Below, in pieces: positions 27,363 through 35,641 of a stretch of 64,000 nucleotides of DNA. Numbering within the stretch: position 1 is the first letter of the stretch; each line of letters starts with the position of its first letter. Made by a program: the position numbers and the translations under genes. Origin of the DNA: JANMGV01 sp037440405 (GTDB lineage Bacteria > Planctomycetota > Planctomycetia > Pirellulales > Pirellulaceae). The notes under the pieces were generated by a model. It had not been told where the DNA came from and did no database searches. It saw nothing but the letters and a program-made list of their open reading frames with translations. Location: positions 5,248 through 69,247 of the forward strand of contig JBBIUE010000017.1 in the NCBI GenBank assembly GCA_037440405.1, in the 5' to 3' direction.

Positions 27363-27992
27363 TCAAGTGACCTTCTTCAGAGTCTGCGGAGCATTGGTTG
27401 GTAATCGCTGAATTTTGGGAGGTGCAATGCTCCGGTGCGAGACATGAGAGATCTCTAGCTCTTGCTTGGGATTCTCGCACTCGGCAGCCGCCTGAACAGC
27501 ATTGCGGCGGAACATACGTGTCACCGATGAGCGATCAGAACTCAAATCCCAAGCGTCTTCCAGTTTTCTACCCCATTCCGTGAGTTTTTGAATCAAATCT
27601 GAATCGATGCGCCTTGTTTTAGTGACGGCCGTGGCCATCACAAAGTCCTGATCGTCTCGAAGCGCCCAGAGTTTTTGTAATTCTTCGATCGAAATCGGCT
27701 CGTAGGACTCTTGGGTAACGACGAATTCCCCGTGGGCACGCTTCGCGGCAAGTTCCGCCGCTTCGGAAGCTCCCAGAGATTTCTCAAGTCGCAAAACGGA
27801 TATTTGAGGATATTTTCTCCGAAGATCATCCAACACTTCGTGAGTTGCATCCTTCGATCCATCATCGACAATCATTAATTCCACTTGAGACGTAAGTTCA
27901 GCCAATTGATCCAACAAGGCCTCGACCTGCCGCTCGATACCAAACTGCTGATTTCGTACTGGAACAACCACACTGAGATTGGGCTTTGACAT
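27363..27992 (-). CDS. Short family-2 glycosyltransferase-like protein, probably degenerate
   Basis: 209 residues from ATG 27992 (AGGTG upstream). The nucleotide-binding start is classical (LSVVVPVRNQQ...) and the first acidic motif IVDDGSKDATHEVL is present. At the place of the second metal-binding DxD motif it reads FVVTQES, so one or both acidic residues are missing. The protein then lacks the acceptor-binding half found in full GT2 enzymes (usually above 230-300 residues). The tail is polar and Pro-rich. It may be a non-catalytic GT2-fold protein, or bind a sugar nucleotide without transfer. It lies upstream of the HTH gene on the same strand, and 206 bases from the divergent hisI. Confidence 0.7.
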   Translation of the reverse strand: MSKPNLSVVVPVRNQQFGIERQVEALLDQLAELTSQVELMIVDDGSKDATHEVLDDLRRKYPQISVLRLEKSLGASEAAELAAKRAHGEFVVTQESYEPISIEELQKLWALRDDQDFVMATAVTKTRRIDSDLIQKLTEWGRKLEDAWDLSSDRSSVTRMFRRNAVQAAAECENPKQELEISHVSHRSIAPPKIQRLPTNAPQTLKKVT

Positions 27993-28197
27993 AACAATCA
28001 CACCTAGGAGCGGTTCACTTCCGAACCCGGAAATACTTGCTGATGAAGAATGCAACCGGAAATGCTTGCACACTATCCAAACATCGGTCGGATTGCCAGA
28101 ATTAGACGATGAGATATCAATTCATTCGATTTACCGAACTGCGCCAAACAATCGGCAAAGGACTCAGAACTCAATCGCACGGATTCTTAATTAAACA

Positions 28198-28581
28198 ATG
28201 TTGAACTTTGACCCCATTTCCGGACTGATTGCTGCTGTGGCTCAAGATGCTGACACGGGGCAAGTCTTGATGGTGGCGTGGATGAATGCGGAAGCGTTTG
28301 AAGAAACACTGCGTAGCGGATATGCAACATACTACAGTCGCAGCAGGCGTAAGCTTTGGCGCAAGGGGGACGAAAGTGGCCATATCCAGCGGGTAATGGA
28401 AATTCGAGTCGATTGTGACGCCGATTGCGTCTTGCTAAAAGTTCTGCAAACCGGTGCTGCTTGTCATGAAGGTTATCGTTCGTGCTTTTTTCGAGTCTAT
28501 GAAAACGGAACTTGGAGAGTTGTCGAGACGCGGGTGGCCGATCCAGGCCATGTCTACCGCTCAAGCCGAGATGACACTTGA
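28198..28581 (+). CDS. hisI: Phosphoribosyl-AMP cyclohydrolase
   Basis: 127 residues. The family motifs are intact: VLMVAWMNAEAF, YYSRSRRKLWRKGDESG, then IRVDCDADCVLLKV and TGAACHEGYRSCFF, which carry the Zn- and Mg-binding Cys and Asp residues. It opens the ring of phosphoribosyl-AMP in the third step of histidine synthesis. No HisE domain is fused. It stands apart from other his genes and is followed after 110 bases by ilvH. Start ATG 28198 has only a weak ribosome site. Confidence 0.95.
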   Translation: MLNFDPISGLIAAVAQDADTGQVLMVAWMNAEAFEETLRSGYATYYSRSRRKLWRKGDESGHIQRVMEIRVDCDADCVLLKVLQTGAACHEGYRSCFFRVYENGTWRVVETRVADPGHVYRSSRDDT

Positions 28582-28691
28582 GGTTCACGGTCCTTGAGAT
28601 AACGTGTAACCGACGATATCATCTTGACTCAATTTGCGTTAACCACTCCCCAAATTTGAGCGGGTATGGTTCGCTTGCTGTGAGGAATTCG

Positions 28692-29240
28692 ATGAAGCAA
28701 CAAAAGCATTTACTTTCCGCTTTGGTCCACAACGTTCCAGGAGTGTTGGCGCATATTTCAGGCATGCTCGCTTCTCGTGGCTACAACATCGATTCACTCG
28801 CGGTCGGCGAGACGGAGGATCCCCATCTTTCTCGAATGACGTTTGTCGTCGTCGGCGACAACCGCATACTGGAACAGGTTCGCAAACAACTGGAGAAAGT
28901 AGTTACCGTTGTTCGAGTGGATGATATCAGCGCTCGAGACTACGTCGAGCGAGACCTAATGTTGCTCAAGGTTCGCGCGAATACCGGCAAGCGAACCGAA
29001 ATTCGTGAGCTCGTGGAAATCTTTCGGGGAAGAATCGTCGACGTGGGTGCGGAAGAATTGATGATCGAGATTTCCGGTCGCGAAGGCAAAATCGAGGCGT
29101 TCATCGAACGCATGAGACCTTTCGGGATTAACGAACTTGTCCGAACCGGACGCATCGCTCTGGTTCGCGGAAGTCGGACCGGTGTTGACGAACCGGAGTG
29201 GCAAAACGATGAGACGATCTCCGAAGATGTGGAATCGTAA
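28692..29240 (+). CDS. ilvH: Acetolactate synthase small (regulatory) subunit
   Basis: 182 residues. An N-terminal ACT domain starts HLLSALVHNVPGVLAHISGMLASRGYNIDSL and contains the valine-binding region. The C-terminal domain has RELVEIFRGRIVDVG, typical of IlvH/IlvN. It activates the catalytic subunit and gives valine feedback inhibition in branched-chain amino acid synthesis. ATG 28692 has GAGGAA seven bases upstream; the in-frame upstream extension to 28578 is rejected. The large subunit is not adjacent; ilvC follows after 41 bases. Confidence 0.93.
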   Translation: MKQQKHLLSALVHNVPGVLAHISGMLASRGYNIDSLAVGETEDPHLSRMTFVVVGDNRILEQVRKQLEKVVTVVRVDDISARDYVERDLMLLKVRANTGKRTEIRELVEIFRGRIVDVGAEELMIEISGREGKIEAFIERMRPFGINELVRTGRIALVRGSRTGVDEPEWQNDETISEDVES

Positions 29241-29281
29241 ATGAACTAGCTTTTGAACCATTTGCTTAATGAAAGAGCCCA

Positions 29282-30292
29282 ATGACTTGCGTCATCTATT
29301 ACGACAATGATGCCGACCTAGCACGGCTAAAGGGAAAAACCATTGCCATCTTGGGCTACGGCTCGCAAGGTCATGCCCAAGCTCAGAATCTTCGCGACAG
29401 CGGTTGCCAGGTGATTATCGGCCAGCGACCGGGAAGCAAAAATTATGACTTGGCAGTCGAACATGGTTTCCAACCTTGTTCCTTGGAGGAAGCTGCCCAG
29501 AAGGCGGACTTGATCAATATGCTCTTGCCGGATGAGGTGCAAGGCGACCTCTTTCGCCAGTACGTTCGTCCCCATTTGAAGCCCGGAAGCATTTTGATGT
29601 GCTCTCACGGCTTCAATCTCCACTTTGGTCAGATTGAGCCGCCCGCTGGCATCGACACGTTGCTAGTCGCACCGAAAGGACCGGGGCATTTGGTTCGCAG
29701 CGAGTTCGTGAAGGGAGGCGGTGTCCCTTGCTTGATCGCCCTCGGACGAGGAGCAAGTGAATCTACGAAGCAAATCGGGCTTGCCTATGCCAAGGGGATA
29801 GGTGGAACTCGTGGAGGGGTCATCGAAACAACCATCGCGGAAGAAACAGAAACGGATTTGTTCGGTGAACAGGTCGTGCTGTGCGGCGGAGTCAGTGAAC
29901 TGGTCCGAGCGGCCTTTGATACGTTGGTCGAAGCTGGATACCAACCAGAGATGGCGTACTTCGAGTGCATGCACGAACTCAAGCTCATCGTCGACCTGTT
30001 CTACGAGGGTGGTCTGAACTACATGCGCTATAGCGTTTCCAATACTGCGGAGTTCGGTGACTACACTCGCGGTCCTCGCATCATCACCGAGGAAACGCGG
30101 CGCGAAATGAAGAAGATTCTTCACGAGATTCAAACTGGCCAATTCGCCAAGGAATGGGTCTTGGAGAACCGAGCCGGAGCTCCCACGTTCAAGGCGATGC
30201 GACGATTGCAGCGGCAGCATCCGATCGAACAAGTCGGCAAGCGACTGCGACGGCTCATGTCCTGGATCAAAGCAAAGGAAATCGAAGAGTAA
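29282..30292 (+). CDS. ilvC: Ketol-acid reductoisomerase (NADP+), class I
   Basis: 336 residues, the class I length. The N-terminal Rossmann domain has GYGSQGHAQAQNLRDSG, then IGQRPGS, whose basic residue suits NADPH. The C-terminal knotted domain has AEETETDLFGEQVVLCGG with the Mg-binding Asp and Glu residues, and YFECMHELKLIVDLFYEGG. It isomerises and reduces acetolactate to dihydroxyisovalerate. It lies 41 bases after ilvH, forming an ilvH-ilvC pair. Confidence 0.96.
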   Translation: MTCVIYYDNDADLARLKGKTIAILGYGSQGHAQAQNLRDSGCQVIIGQRPGSKNYDLAVEHGFQPCSLEEAAQKADLINMLLPDEVQGDLFRQYVRPHLKPGSILMCSHGFNLHFGQIEPPAGIDTLLVAPKGPGHLVRSEFVKGGGVPCLIALGRGASESTKQIGLAYAKGIGGTRGGVIETTIAEETETDLFGEQVVLCGGVSELVRAAFDTLVEAGYQPEMAYFECMHELKLIVDLFYEGGLNYMRYSVSNTAEFGDYTRGPRIITEETRREMKKILHEIQTGQFAKEWVLENRAGAPTFKAMRRLQRQHPIEQVGKRLRRLMSWIKAKEIEE

Positions 30293-30330
30293 CGATTAGG
30301 AATGCCCGCGAACCGCTGCCGGAGCCAAGT

Positions 30331-31476
30331 ATGTGGGACTTGATTGTTTTGGGCATCGGAGGCGTCGGCAGTTCAGCCATCTATCAGGCCGCTCGTCGTG
30401 GGTTGAAGGTTCTTGGCATCGAGGCGTTCGAGCCAGCCCACGATCGAGGAAGTTCGCACGGCGAATCCCGAGTCATTCGGATGGCTTACTTTGAGCATCC
30501 GGACTACGTCCCGCTCCTTCGCCGTTCCTATCAATTGTGGACCAACCTCGAGCGAGCCTGCGGACGAACGCTTTTCCATCGTTGCGGCCTTCTCGAAGTT
30601 GGCCCATGTGACGGAATCGTCGTTCCAGGCGTCATTCGCAGTGCCGAACAACATGGCTTGCCCATCGAGCGCTTGACGATCGCGCAAGCCGAACAACGCT
30701 TTTCAATGTTCTCGATCCCAAGCGACATGGAGATTGTCTTCGAGACGAACGCAGGGTATCTTCTGGTCGAAGAGTGTGTTCGAACCCAGATCGAACTCTC
30801 CTTGCAACTAGGAGCTCATTGTTTGTTTGGACAGCGAGTGCTCGACTGGAGATCGGATGGAGAGACGGTTTCCATCACGACCGATTCTGAAGAATACCGA
30901 GCCAAACGGTTGATCATCTCCGCTGGATCATGGTCACCAGATGTCCTGAAGCTTGCTCGCAGTGCTCGTTGGTTCCGAGTGGTGCGGAAACATCTACATT
31001 GGTTTGGTGCTGAATCGCATCCATGGTCTGGAGCACCTTGCTTCTTCTTTGAAGAGCCAGATCGGAGCTTCTTCTATGGCTTTCCCAAGATCAGCGAAGA
31101 CGGCGTCAAGGTGGCCGAGCATTCCGGAGGCGAAAGCGTTTTGGACCCGTCAATTGCCGACCGAACCCGCGATCAACACGACGCGGATCGAGTAAACGAT
31201 TTCCGACAACGTGTTTTGCGATACACTTCGTCAACCACAACGAGACATGCTACCTGCCTGTACACGATGAGCCCTGACGAGAACTTCATCGTCGATGCTC
31301 ATCCAGAATTTCAAAATGTTGTGTTTGTGGCTGGACTATCCGGACACGGATTCAAATTCACTCCCGTGCTGGCGGAGATATCGTTAAATTTGGTTTGCGA
31401 CGGGGGAACATCGTACCCCATTGAGTTTTTGCGACACAATAGACTTGTTACACTGTTACCAAATGAAAGCTCCTAG
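30331..31476 (+). CDS. Monomeric sarcosine oxidase / N-methyltryptophan oxidase family
   Basis: 381 residues, the typical length of MSOX/SolA. The FAD-binding GIGGVGSSAIYQAARRG is at the N-terminus, followed by RGSSHGESRVIRMAYFEHPDYVPL, the family motif. Near the C-terminus HATCLYTMSPDENFIVD contains the Cys that binds FAD covalently in sarcosine oxidase, and GLSGHGFKFTPVLAE matches the end of the family. It oxidatively demethylates secondary amines to give formaldehyde and peroxide. ATG 30331 has GGAG seven bases upstream and lies 38 bases after ilvC. The exact substrate (sarcosine, N-methyltryptophan, pipecolate) is open. Confidence 0.87.
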   Translation: MWDLIVLGIGGVGSSAIYQAARRGLKVLGIEAFEPAHDRGSSHGESRVIRMAYFEHPDYVPLLRRSYQLWTNLERACGRTLFHRCGLLEVGPCDGIVVPGVIRSAEQHGLPIERLTIAQAEQRFSMFSIPSDMEIVFETNAGYLLVEECVRTQIELSLQLGAHCLFGQRVLDWRSDGETVSITTDSEEYRAKRLIISAGSWSPDVLKLARSARWFRVVRKHLHWFGAESHPWSGAPCFFFEEPDRSFFYGFPKISEDGVKVAEHSGGESVLDPSIADRTRDQHDADRVNDFRQRVLRYTSSTTTRHATCLYTMSPDENFIVDAHPEFQNVVFVAGLSGHGFKFTPVLAEISLNLVCDGGTSYPIEFLRHNRLVTLLPNESS

Positions 31477-31496
31477 TTGCGAAAATCGGATCAGCC

Positions 31497-32576
31497 ATGA
31501 AATTCAGCAGTTCGATGCATGCGTTCGATTTCATGGAAGTGCGTTCGCTATCCGTACTTCCTTTTATTACGATCGCGTCCGGCGAGAGCTTTGTTGCGCG
31601 ACTGGCAATTCAACATGCCATTCAGATATCCAGATTTTCGGAAGACGCCGTTCGATGGTTTGATGCTGATGACGCTGATTGGCGAAGCGTGCATGATGAA
31701 CTTTCCACATTCTCCCTGTTTGATACACGCAATCAGAGGGTGGCCGTCGTGTTCTACGCCGACGATTTTCTTTCTGCAAATCGACTGCACCTCGAGAAGA
31801 TGATCGAGCGCCCGCCAGAAAATGCGCACTTGTTTTTGAGCGTCCGTTCGATACTGAAGACGACTCGTATTTACAAGATGGCGATCGAGCGAGGGATGAT
31901 CGTTGATTGCTCCCCACCGGAAGCAAAGAAGTTGCAGAAGTGGCTGATGCAGCGAGCCCTCGGGACGTATCAATTCGAGCTGAGTCCTTCTCAAGCAACC
32001 TTTATCTTGGATCGAGTGGGCAACCAGATAGGGCTCCTGGACTGCGAACTTGCGAAGATTGCCTTGTTCGCAGACGATCAGGGAAGAGTTGACTTAAAGC
32101 ACTTGCAGGAACTCGTCGGAGGGTGGCGGACCCATACGGCGTTTCAAATTGCCGAAGCCATCGCCAATGGCCATATCGCCGAAGCCATCACCCATCTTGA
32201 TCGTTTGCTAAACTCGGGTGAGCATGTTTTGGCGTTGCTTGGTGGCATTTCGTGGTCACTTCGTCGGTTTGGGTTGGCAGCCCGATTGATTGCTCAAAGT
32301 GAACAATATGGCGAGCGTCCGAACATCGGGTCCATCTTAGCGCAAGCAGGCTTTCGGCCATTTGAAACGGCGAAGGCCGAAAAGCAACTGAAACGAATCG
32401 GGCGCCGTCGAGCATTGATGTTGCCGACTTGGATCTGCGATTTGGAAATGGCGCTCAAGGGATCGCATTCCTCGGATGATCGATCGCGGATGGCTGTCGA
32501 ATTGTTCATTCTGAGGTTCGGTGATGGAGATTATGCGACGGCACCCCCAAAAATGAAGGACACGGTGGCAAGTTGA
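31497..32576 (+). CDS. holA: DNA polymerase III subunit delta
   Basis: 359 residues. The HolA arrangement is visible: an N-terminal AAA-like domain starting MHAFDFMEVR (the true start may be this Met, 18 bases downstream), the strand RVAVVFYADDF, ENAHLFLSVRS, then the lid region YQFELSPSQATFILDRVGNQIGLLDCELAKIALF and a C-terminal collar with QIAEAIANGHIAEAITHLDRLL. It opens the beta sliding clamp in the clamp loader. The P-loop is absent as expected for delta. Its stop overlaps the TTG start of the next gene. Confidence 0.85.
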   Translation: MKFSSSMHAFDFMEVRSLSVLPFITIASGESFVARLAIQHAIQISRFSEDAVRWFDADDADWRSVHDELSTFSLFDTRNQRVAVVFYADDFLSANRLHLEKMIERPPENAHLFLSVRSILKTTRIYKMAIERGMIVDCSPPEAKKLQKWLMQRALGTYQFELSPSQATFILDRVGNQIGLLDCELAKIALFADDQGRVDLKHLQELVGGWRTHTAFQIAEAIANGHIAEAITHLDRLLNSGEHVLALLGGISWSLRRFGLAARLIAQSEQYGERPNIGSILAQAGFRPFETAKAEKQLKRIGRRRALMLPTWICDLEMALKGSHSSDDRSRMAVELFILRFGDGDYATAPPKMKDTVAS

Positions 32577-33052
32577 ACGTTTTTGACTTCTCCGCGACAT
32601 CGATCGATGGAACGACAACAGATCTTGCGAAGTACCGAGGCAAAGTGCTGCTGATCGTCAATGTTGCTAGTCGTTGCAGTTTCACTCCTCAATACGCCGG
32701 CCTTGAGGAGTTGTACCAACGGTACAAGGATCGCGGATTCGAAGTCTTGGGATTTCCCTGCAATCAGTTCGGAGGTCAAGAACCGGGCGAAGAGGCAACC
32801 ATTCGCGAATTTTGCTCGACCAAATATCGCGTCACCTTTCCGATGTTCTCCAAGATCGAAGTGAATGGTCCCAATACTCATCCGCTCTACGTCTTTCTCA
32901 AGGAGCAACGTGCCGGCTGGTTGGGAGTTCGCCGCATCGGCTGGAACTTCGTGAAGTTTCTTGTCGACCGAGAGGGCAATGTCTTAAATCGTTACAGCAC
33001 CATGGCGACGCCGGCAAGTATCGCCCCTGCAATCGAAGCTGCTCTGCAGTGA
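32573..33052 (+). CDS. Glutathione peroxidase family peroxidase (Cys type)
   Basis: 159 residues, the usual length. The peroxidatic Cys is at position 35 in NVASRCSFTPQY, where animal enzymes have selenocysteine. FPCNQFGGQEPG supplies the Gln and WNFVKFLVD the Trp of the catalytic tetrad. The reaction reduces hydroperoxides; bacterial members usually use thioredoxin. The start is TTG 32573, overlapping the holA stop by four bases, so translation is coupled to holA. It may detoxify peroxide formed by the oxidase encoded upstream, though this is only suggested by position. Confidence 0.9.
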   Translation: MNVFDFSATSIDGTTTDLAKYRGKVLLIVNVASRCSFTPQYAGLEELYQRYKDRGFEVLGFPCNQFGGQEPGEEATIREFCSTKYRVTFPMFSKIEVNGPNTHPLYVFLKEQRAGWLGVRRIGWNFVKFLVDREGNVLNRYSTMATPASIAPAIEAALQ

Positions 33053-33261
33053 CAGCAGCATAACCGCTACCTTCGATACCAGAGGATTGTCTCGGATCAA
33101 TCTCTGAGAGATCGGATTCGGATCCGGTTGGATGATTGCATCGCTGGATTTCTGACCTATCCTCCTTCTGTGGCATAGAGGAATAGCGATCGGGCCGCAT
33201 TAGGTCATCGGATCGAAATGTCGCTTGGGAATTTCATCCGTGAACTGGAGGTGGAAGCCTT

Positions 33262-33690
33262 TTGTCCGCGCCTGCGAACGTTCGTTCTTCGGAGGAAGCG
33301 AGAAAAAACAAGCAGTCCACGCCAAAACAGGAGTTGATAGTGAACCTTTGCGATCTCATCGTCAGCATTCAGAAACTTCGTCCAGAGGCGGATGCGCAGA
33401 CATTGGCAAGGATCGCGCTGCTCTTGCTAAATGAGCAGCCGAAGTTTGATGGACTGGACCGCTCGGAGACACTGGAACGTCGCATTCAATTGCTCTTGGG
33501 CCGACTTCAAGCGGCTCACGATCAACATTCAGCCGTAGCCGACGAGCTTGAAAATCTTGCCGCGACAAGCCCCTGCGAGTTTTCTCCAAGCCATGTTTGG
33601 ACTCTGATTCGAGCCATCAAAGTTCAGAGTCAAATTATCAATCTCTACCTGGAACCTGTAGCTCAGACCAACAATTCCGCATTACTTTAA
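33262..33690 (+). CDS. Small helical protein of unknown function
   Basis: 142 residues, predicted all-helical, with a polar, Lys/Ser/Gln-rich first 22 residues. Regular heptads appear in RIQLLLGRLQAAHDQHSAVADELENLA. No signal peptide, membrane helix or known motif is seen. The start is TTG 33262 with GGAGG about nine bases upstream, which supports a real gene despite the rare start. It is 209 bases after the peroxidase and is followed four bases later by a strong hairpin. No function can be assigned. Confidence 0.6.
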   Translation: MSAPANVRSSEEARKNKQSTPKQELIVNLCDLIVSIQKLRPEADAQTLARIALLLLNEQPKFDGLDRSETLERRIQLLLGRLQAAHDQHSAVADELENLAATSPCEFSPSHVWTLIRAIKVQSQIINLYLEPVAQTNNSALL

Positions 33691-33694
33691 GGAA

Positions 33695-33719
33695 AACGCC
33701 GTCGCAAAGCGACGGCGTT
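33695..33719. terminator. Perfect 11-bp hairpin, likely bidirectional terminator
   Basis: AACGCCGTCGC (33695-33705) pairs perfectly with GCGACGGCGTT (33709-33719) around an AAA loop. It stands four bases after the stop of the 142-residue gene and 52 bases after the end of the convergent PEP-CTERM gene. Read on the minus strand it is followed by TTTTCC, a short U-run, so it works better for the PEP-CTERM transcript. Confidence 0.75.
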
Positions 33720-33770
33720 CAGAAAAGCACACAGTACAAACCTCTAAGAGATGCGGGCGAAAAGAGCTCC

Positions 33771-34733
33771 TTAGGATTTCTTGCGAATTCGTCTGAAAGC
33801 CAAGCCACCCATCGACAGCGTTGCCAACAAACCCATGGTGGCTGGCTCAGGAATGACTGCACCGACCGGCCCGGCAATCGTGAACGTACCATTGCTAACG
33901 TCAGCTCCACTCGAGAAGACCGACGCAACCATAGTGTACGTATCCCCAGCATTCATGTTCAGCCACATGCTCGAGCTGTTCGCGTCTCCTAAATCGCCAA
34001 TATCATCAAGACCAACTAGATTTGTGAGCGGACTGAGAGGGTTAAACGCGCCGTTGTACACGAACAGATAGCCGTCGGCACCGCCCGTATACAAGCCGAA
34101 ATGGTGAGCCCCGGATGCGGTCGCGGTATAGCTAAGCGTTTGATAACGATAGGTACCTGCGGAGGAAAGCCCAGTTAGCGACGATGGGCGTCGGGACATC
34201 GATGGTCCTCCAATCGTATTCACTGCTACTGGTGTGATCACATCGGTAGCAAAGTGCACCGCAGCATTGGCGAGATTCGCACTGCTTCCGCCGAATGTCT
34301 GCCGCAGCCCAACGGAATAAATGCCACCTAGATCAGCAGCGGCAACATCAGCCAAGTAAGTCACCGCGCCCATCCCTGTGGGCGATGTTGTGTTGTTGGA
34401 CCATGTGCTCGCGGCTGGAGCACCAAAAGTATAAGCGGACCCATTACCTAAGCCACCCATCGCCCGCTGAAGACCCCCCCCTCCGAGATTGGTCAATCCA
34501 GTGATTTGAACCCGAAACTCGTTCGACCAAGGGTCACCTCCGGCGACGCTCCAATCCCCCGTGACATAGAAAGCTCGAGCACGACCAGAAGCACCGGTAG
34601 TATCGATACTGTAAAACGCCGCAGTCGTTGTTATGGTTGCTGGTGAAAAACCGTAGGTAAAAATTGCCGCGCTCAAGACGCTTTCGAAACTGATCGAAAG
34701 TGCGATAGCGACTAGAAAAAGCCACTTTCTCAT
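33771..34733 (-). CDS. PEP-CTERM sorting-domain surface protein
   Basis: 320 residues from ATG 34733 (GAGGG seven bases upstream). A signal peptide covers 1-22 (MRKWLFLVAIALSISFESVL). The body is Gly-, Ser- and Thr-rich beta structure. The C-terminus is VIPEPATMG, then a hydrophobic stretch and a basic end (FRRIRKKS), the tripartite PEP-CTERM signal recognised by exosortase. After cleavage it would be handed over to the envelope or exopolysaccharide. A run of eight C (about 34484-34491) encodes a Gly stretch. No exosortase is in the window. Function of the mature domain is unknown. Confidence 0.9.
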   Translation of the reverse strand: MRKWLFLVAIALSISFESVLSAAIFTYGFSPATITTTAAFYSIDTTGASGRARAFYVTGDWSVAGGDPWSNEFRVQITGLTNLGGGGLQRAMGGLGNGSAYTFGAPAASTWSNNTTSPTGMGAVTYLADVAAADLGGIYSVGLRQTFGGSSANLANAAVHFATDVITPVAVNTIGGPSMSRRPSSLTGLSSAGTYRYQTLSYTATASGAHHFGLYTGGADGYLFVYNGAFNPLSPLTNLVGLDDIGDLGDANSSSMWLNMNAGDTYTMVASVFSSGADVSNGTFTIAGPVGAVIPEPATMGLLATLSMGGLAFRRIRKKS

Positions 34734-35641
34734 AAATTGACCCTCATAGCTGAAAATGATCACAAGTGATTCAATTCGTTGCGGCATTCCGATGCGAGAT
34801 CTTGCAGACGCGCAAACGCGCAGGCGACAGACCTAAATTTCGCCACAACTCCTTCAGACTGACATAAATTTGTTCAAGTTCAAGAGATCTAAACAGAATT
34901 TTCCTCGAATGTTTCCATTTTCTTCACAAGATACTCAAAATGAGATTTCCCAATACAACGTCAGCAACGTTGATTCGATTGCCAGACCGGAGGTTGAAGC
35001 ATTCCATTCTGAGGTCAATTCGATTTGCCAAGAAGCATGGCATCCCGCTGAGAGAACAAGGAAGGGCTCGAAATCAGTTCTTGCCTTGGAAACGCTGCAT
35101 GTTTTCCAAATCGCGCAACCGAGCACTGGAAGGAATCGGCAATCGATTTGAAGCTCCGCCTGCCAGATAGAACCCGGAAAGAAGGGATGGGATGGTCGAG
35201 AGGATTCCGGCGATTTCACCAACGATATTGCAGGCAGCGCGTTATCCGCTTGTCCGTGCAGGCACATTCATGTCTCTTTTCCCAGTGGCCTTCGGAACCC
35301 TCATTTCAGAGAAGTCGTTCACTTGGAGCGGTATACCCTTGAAAGGTTGGCCAATTCGGCATCGCAGTCCCGTTCACCACTCAAAAGGAGTGTGTCGACG
35401 ATTCAAATTTGCGGAAAGGGAAAACTGTGCTGCCCGCCGAAATTGAAAGTTTGCGAAAGAAGGGGAAGAATTTGCTTTCGGCAGTGGGCGCTTTCGTTTG
35501 GCGTGACAAAGATGGTTTTTCGTTTACAATGAGTTACGATGACGTTTCAGATCAGGATGCCGTCTCCGCCTGCGAACCTTGGTTCGTTTCGGGGAAATAG
35601 GATCTGAGTCAGCATTCTCCTCCATCTTTGGTTGACTTCGA
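34734..35641. other. Intergenic region, 908 bases; one weak small frame at its end
   Basis: This region separates the PEP-CTERM gene from the divergent WecA-like gene and should contain the promoter of the long polysaccharide locus. Several frames of 60-110 codons on both strands have unnatural composition and no ribosome sites. The best is a plus-strand frame of 57-63 codons ending at 35600, with start TTG 35409 or GTG 35427. It encodes an acidic small peptide (AVGAFVWRDKDGFSFTMSYDD). It could be a real small protein or a pseudogene remnant, and I leave it uncalled. Confidence 0.45.
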
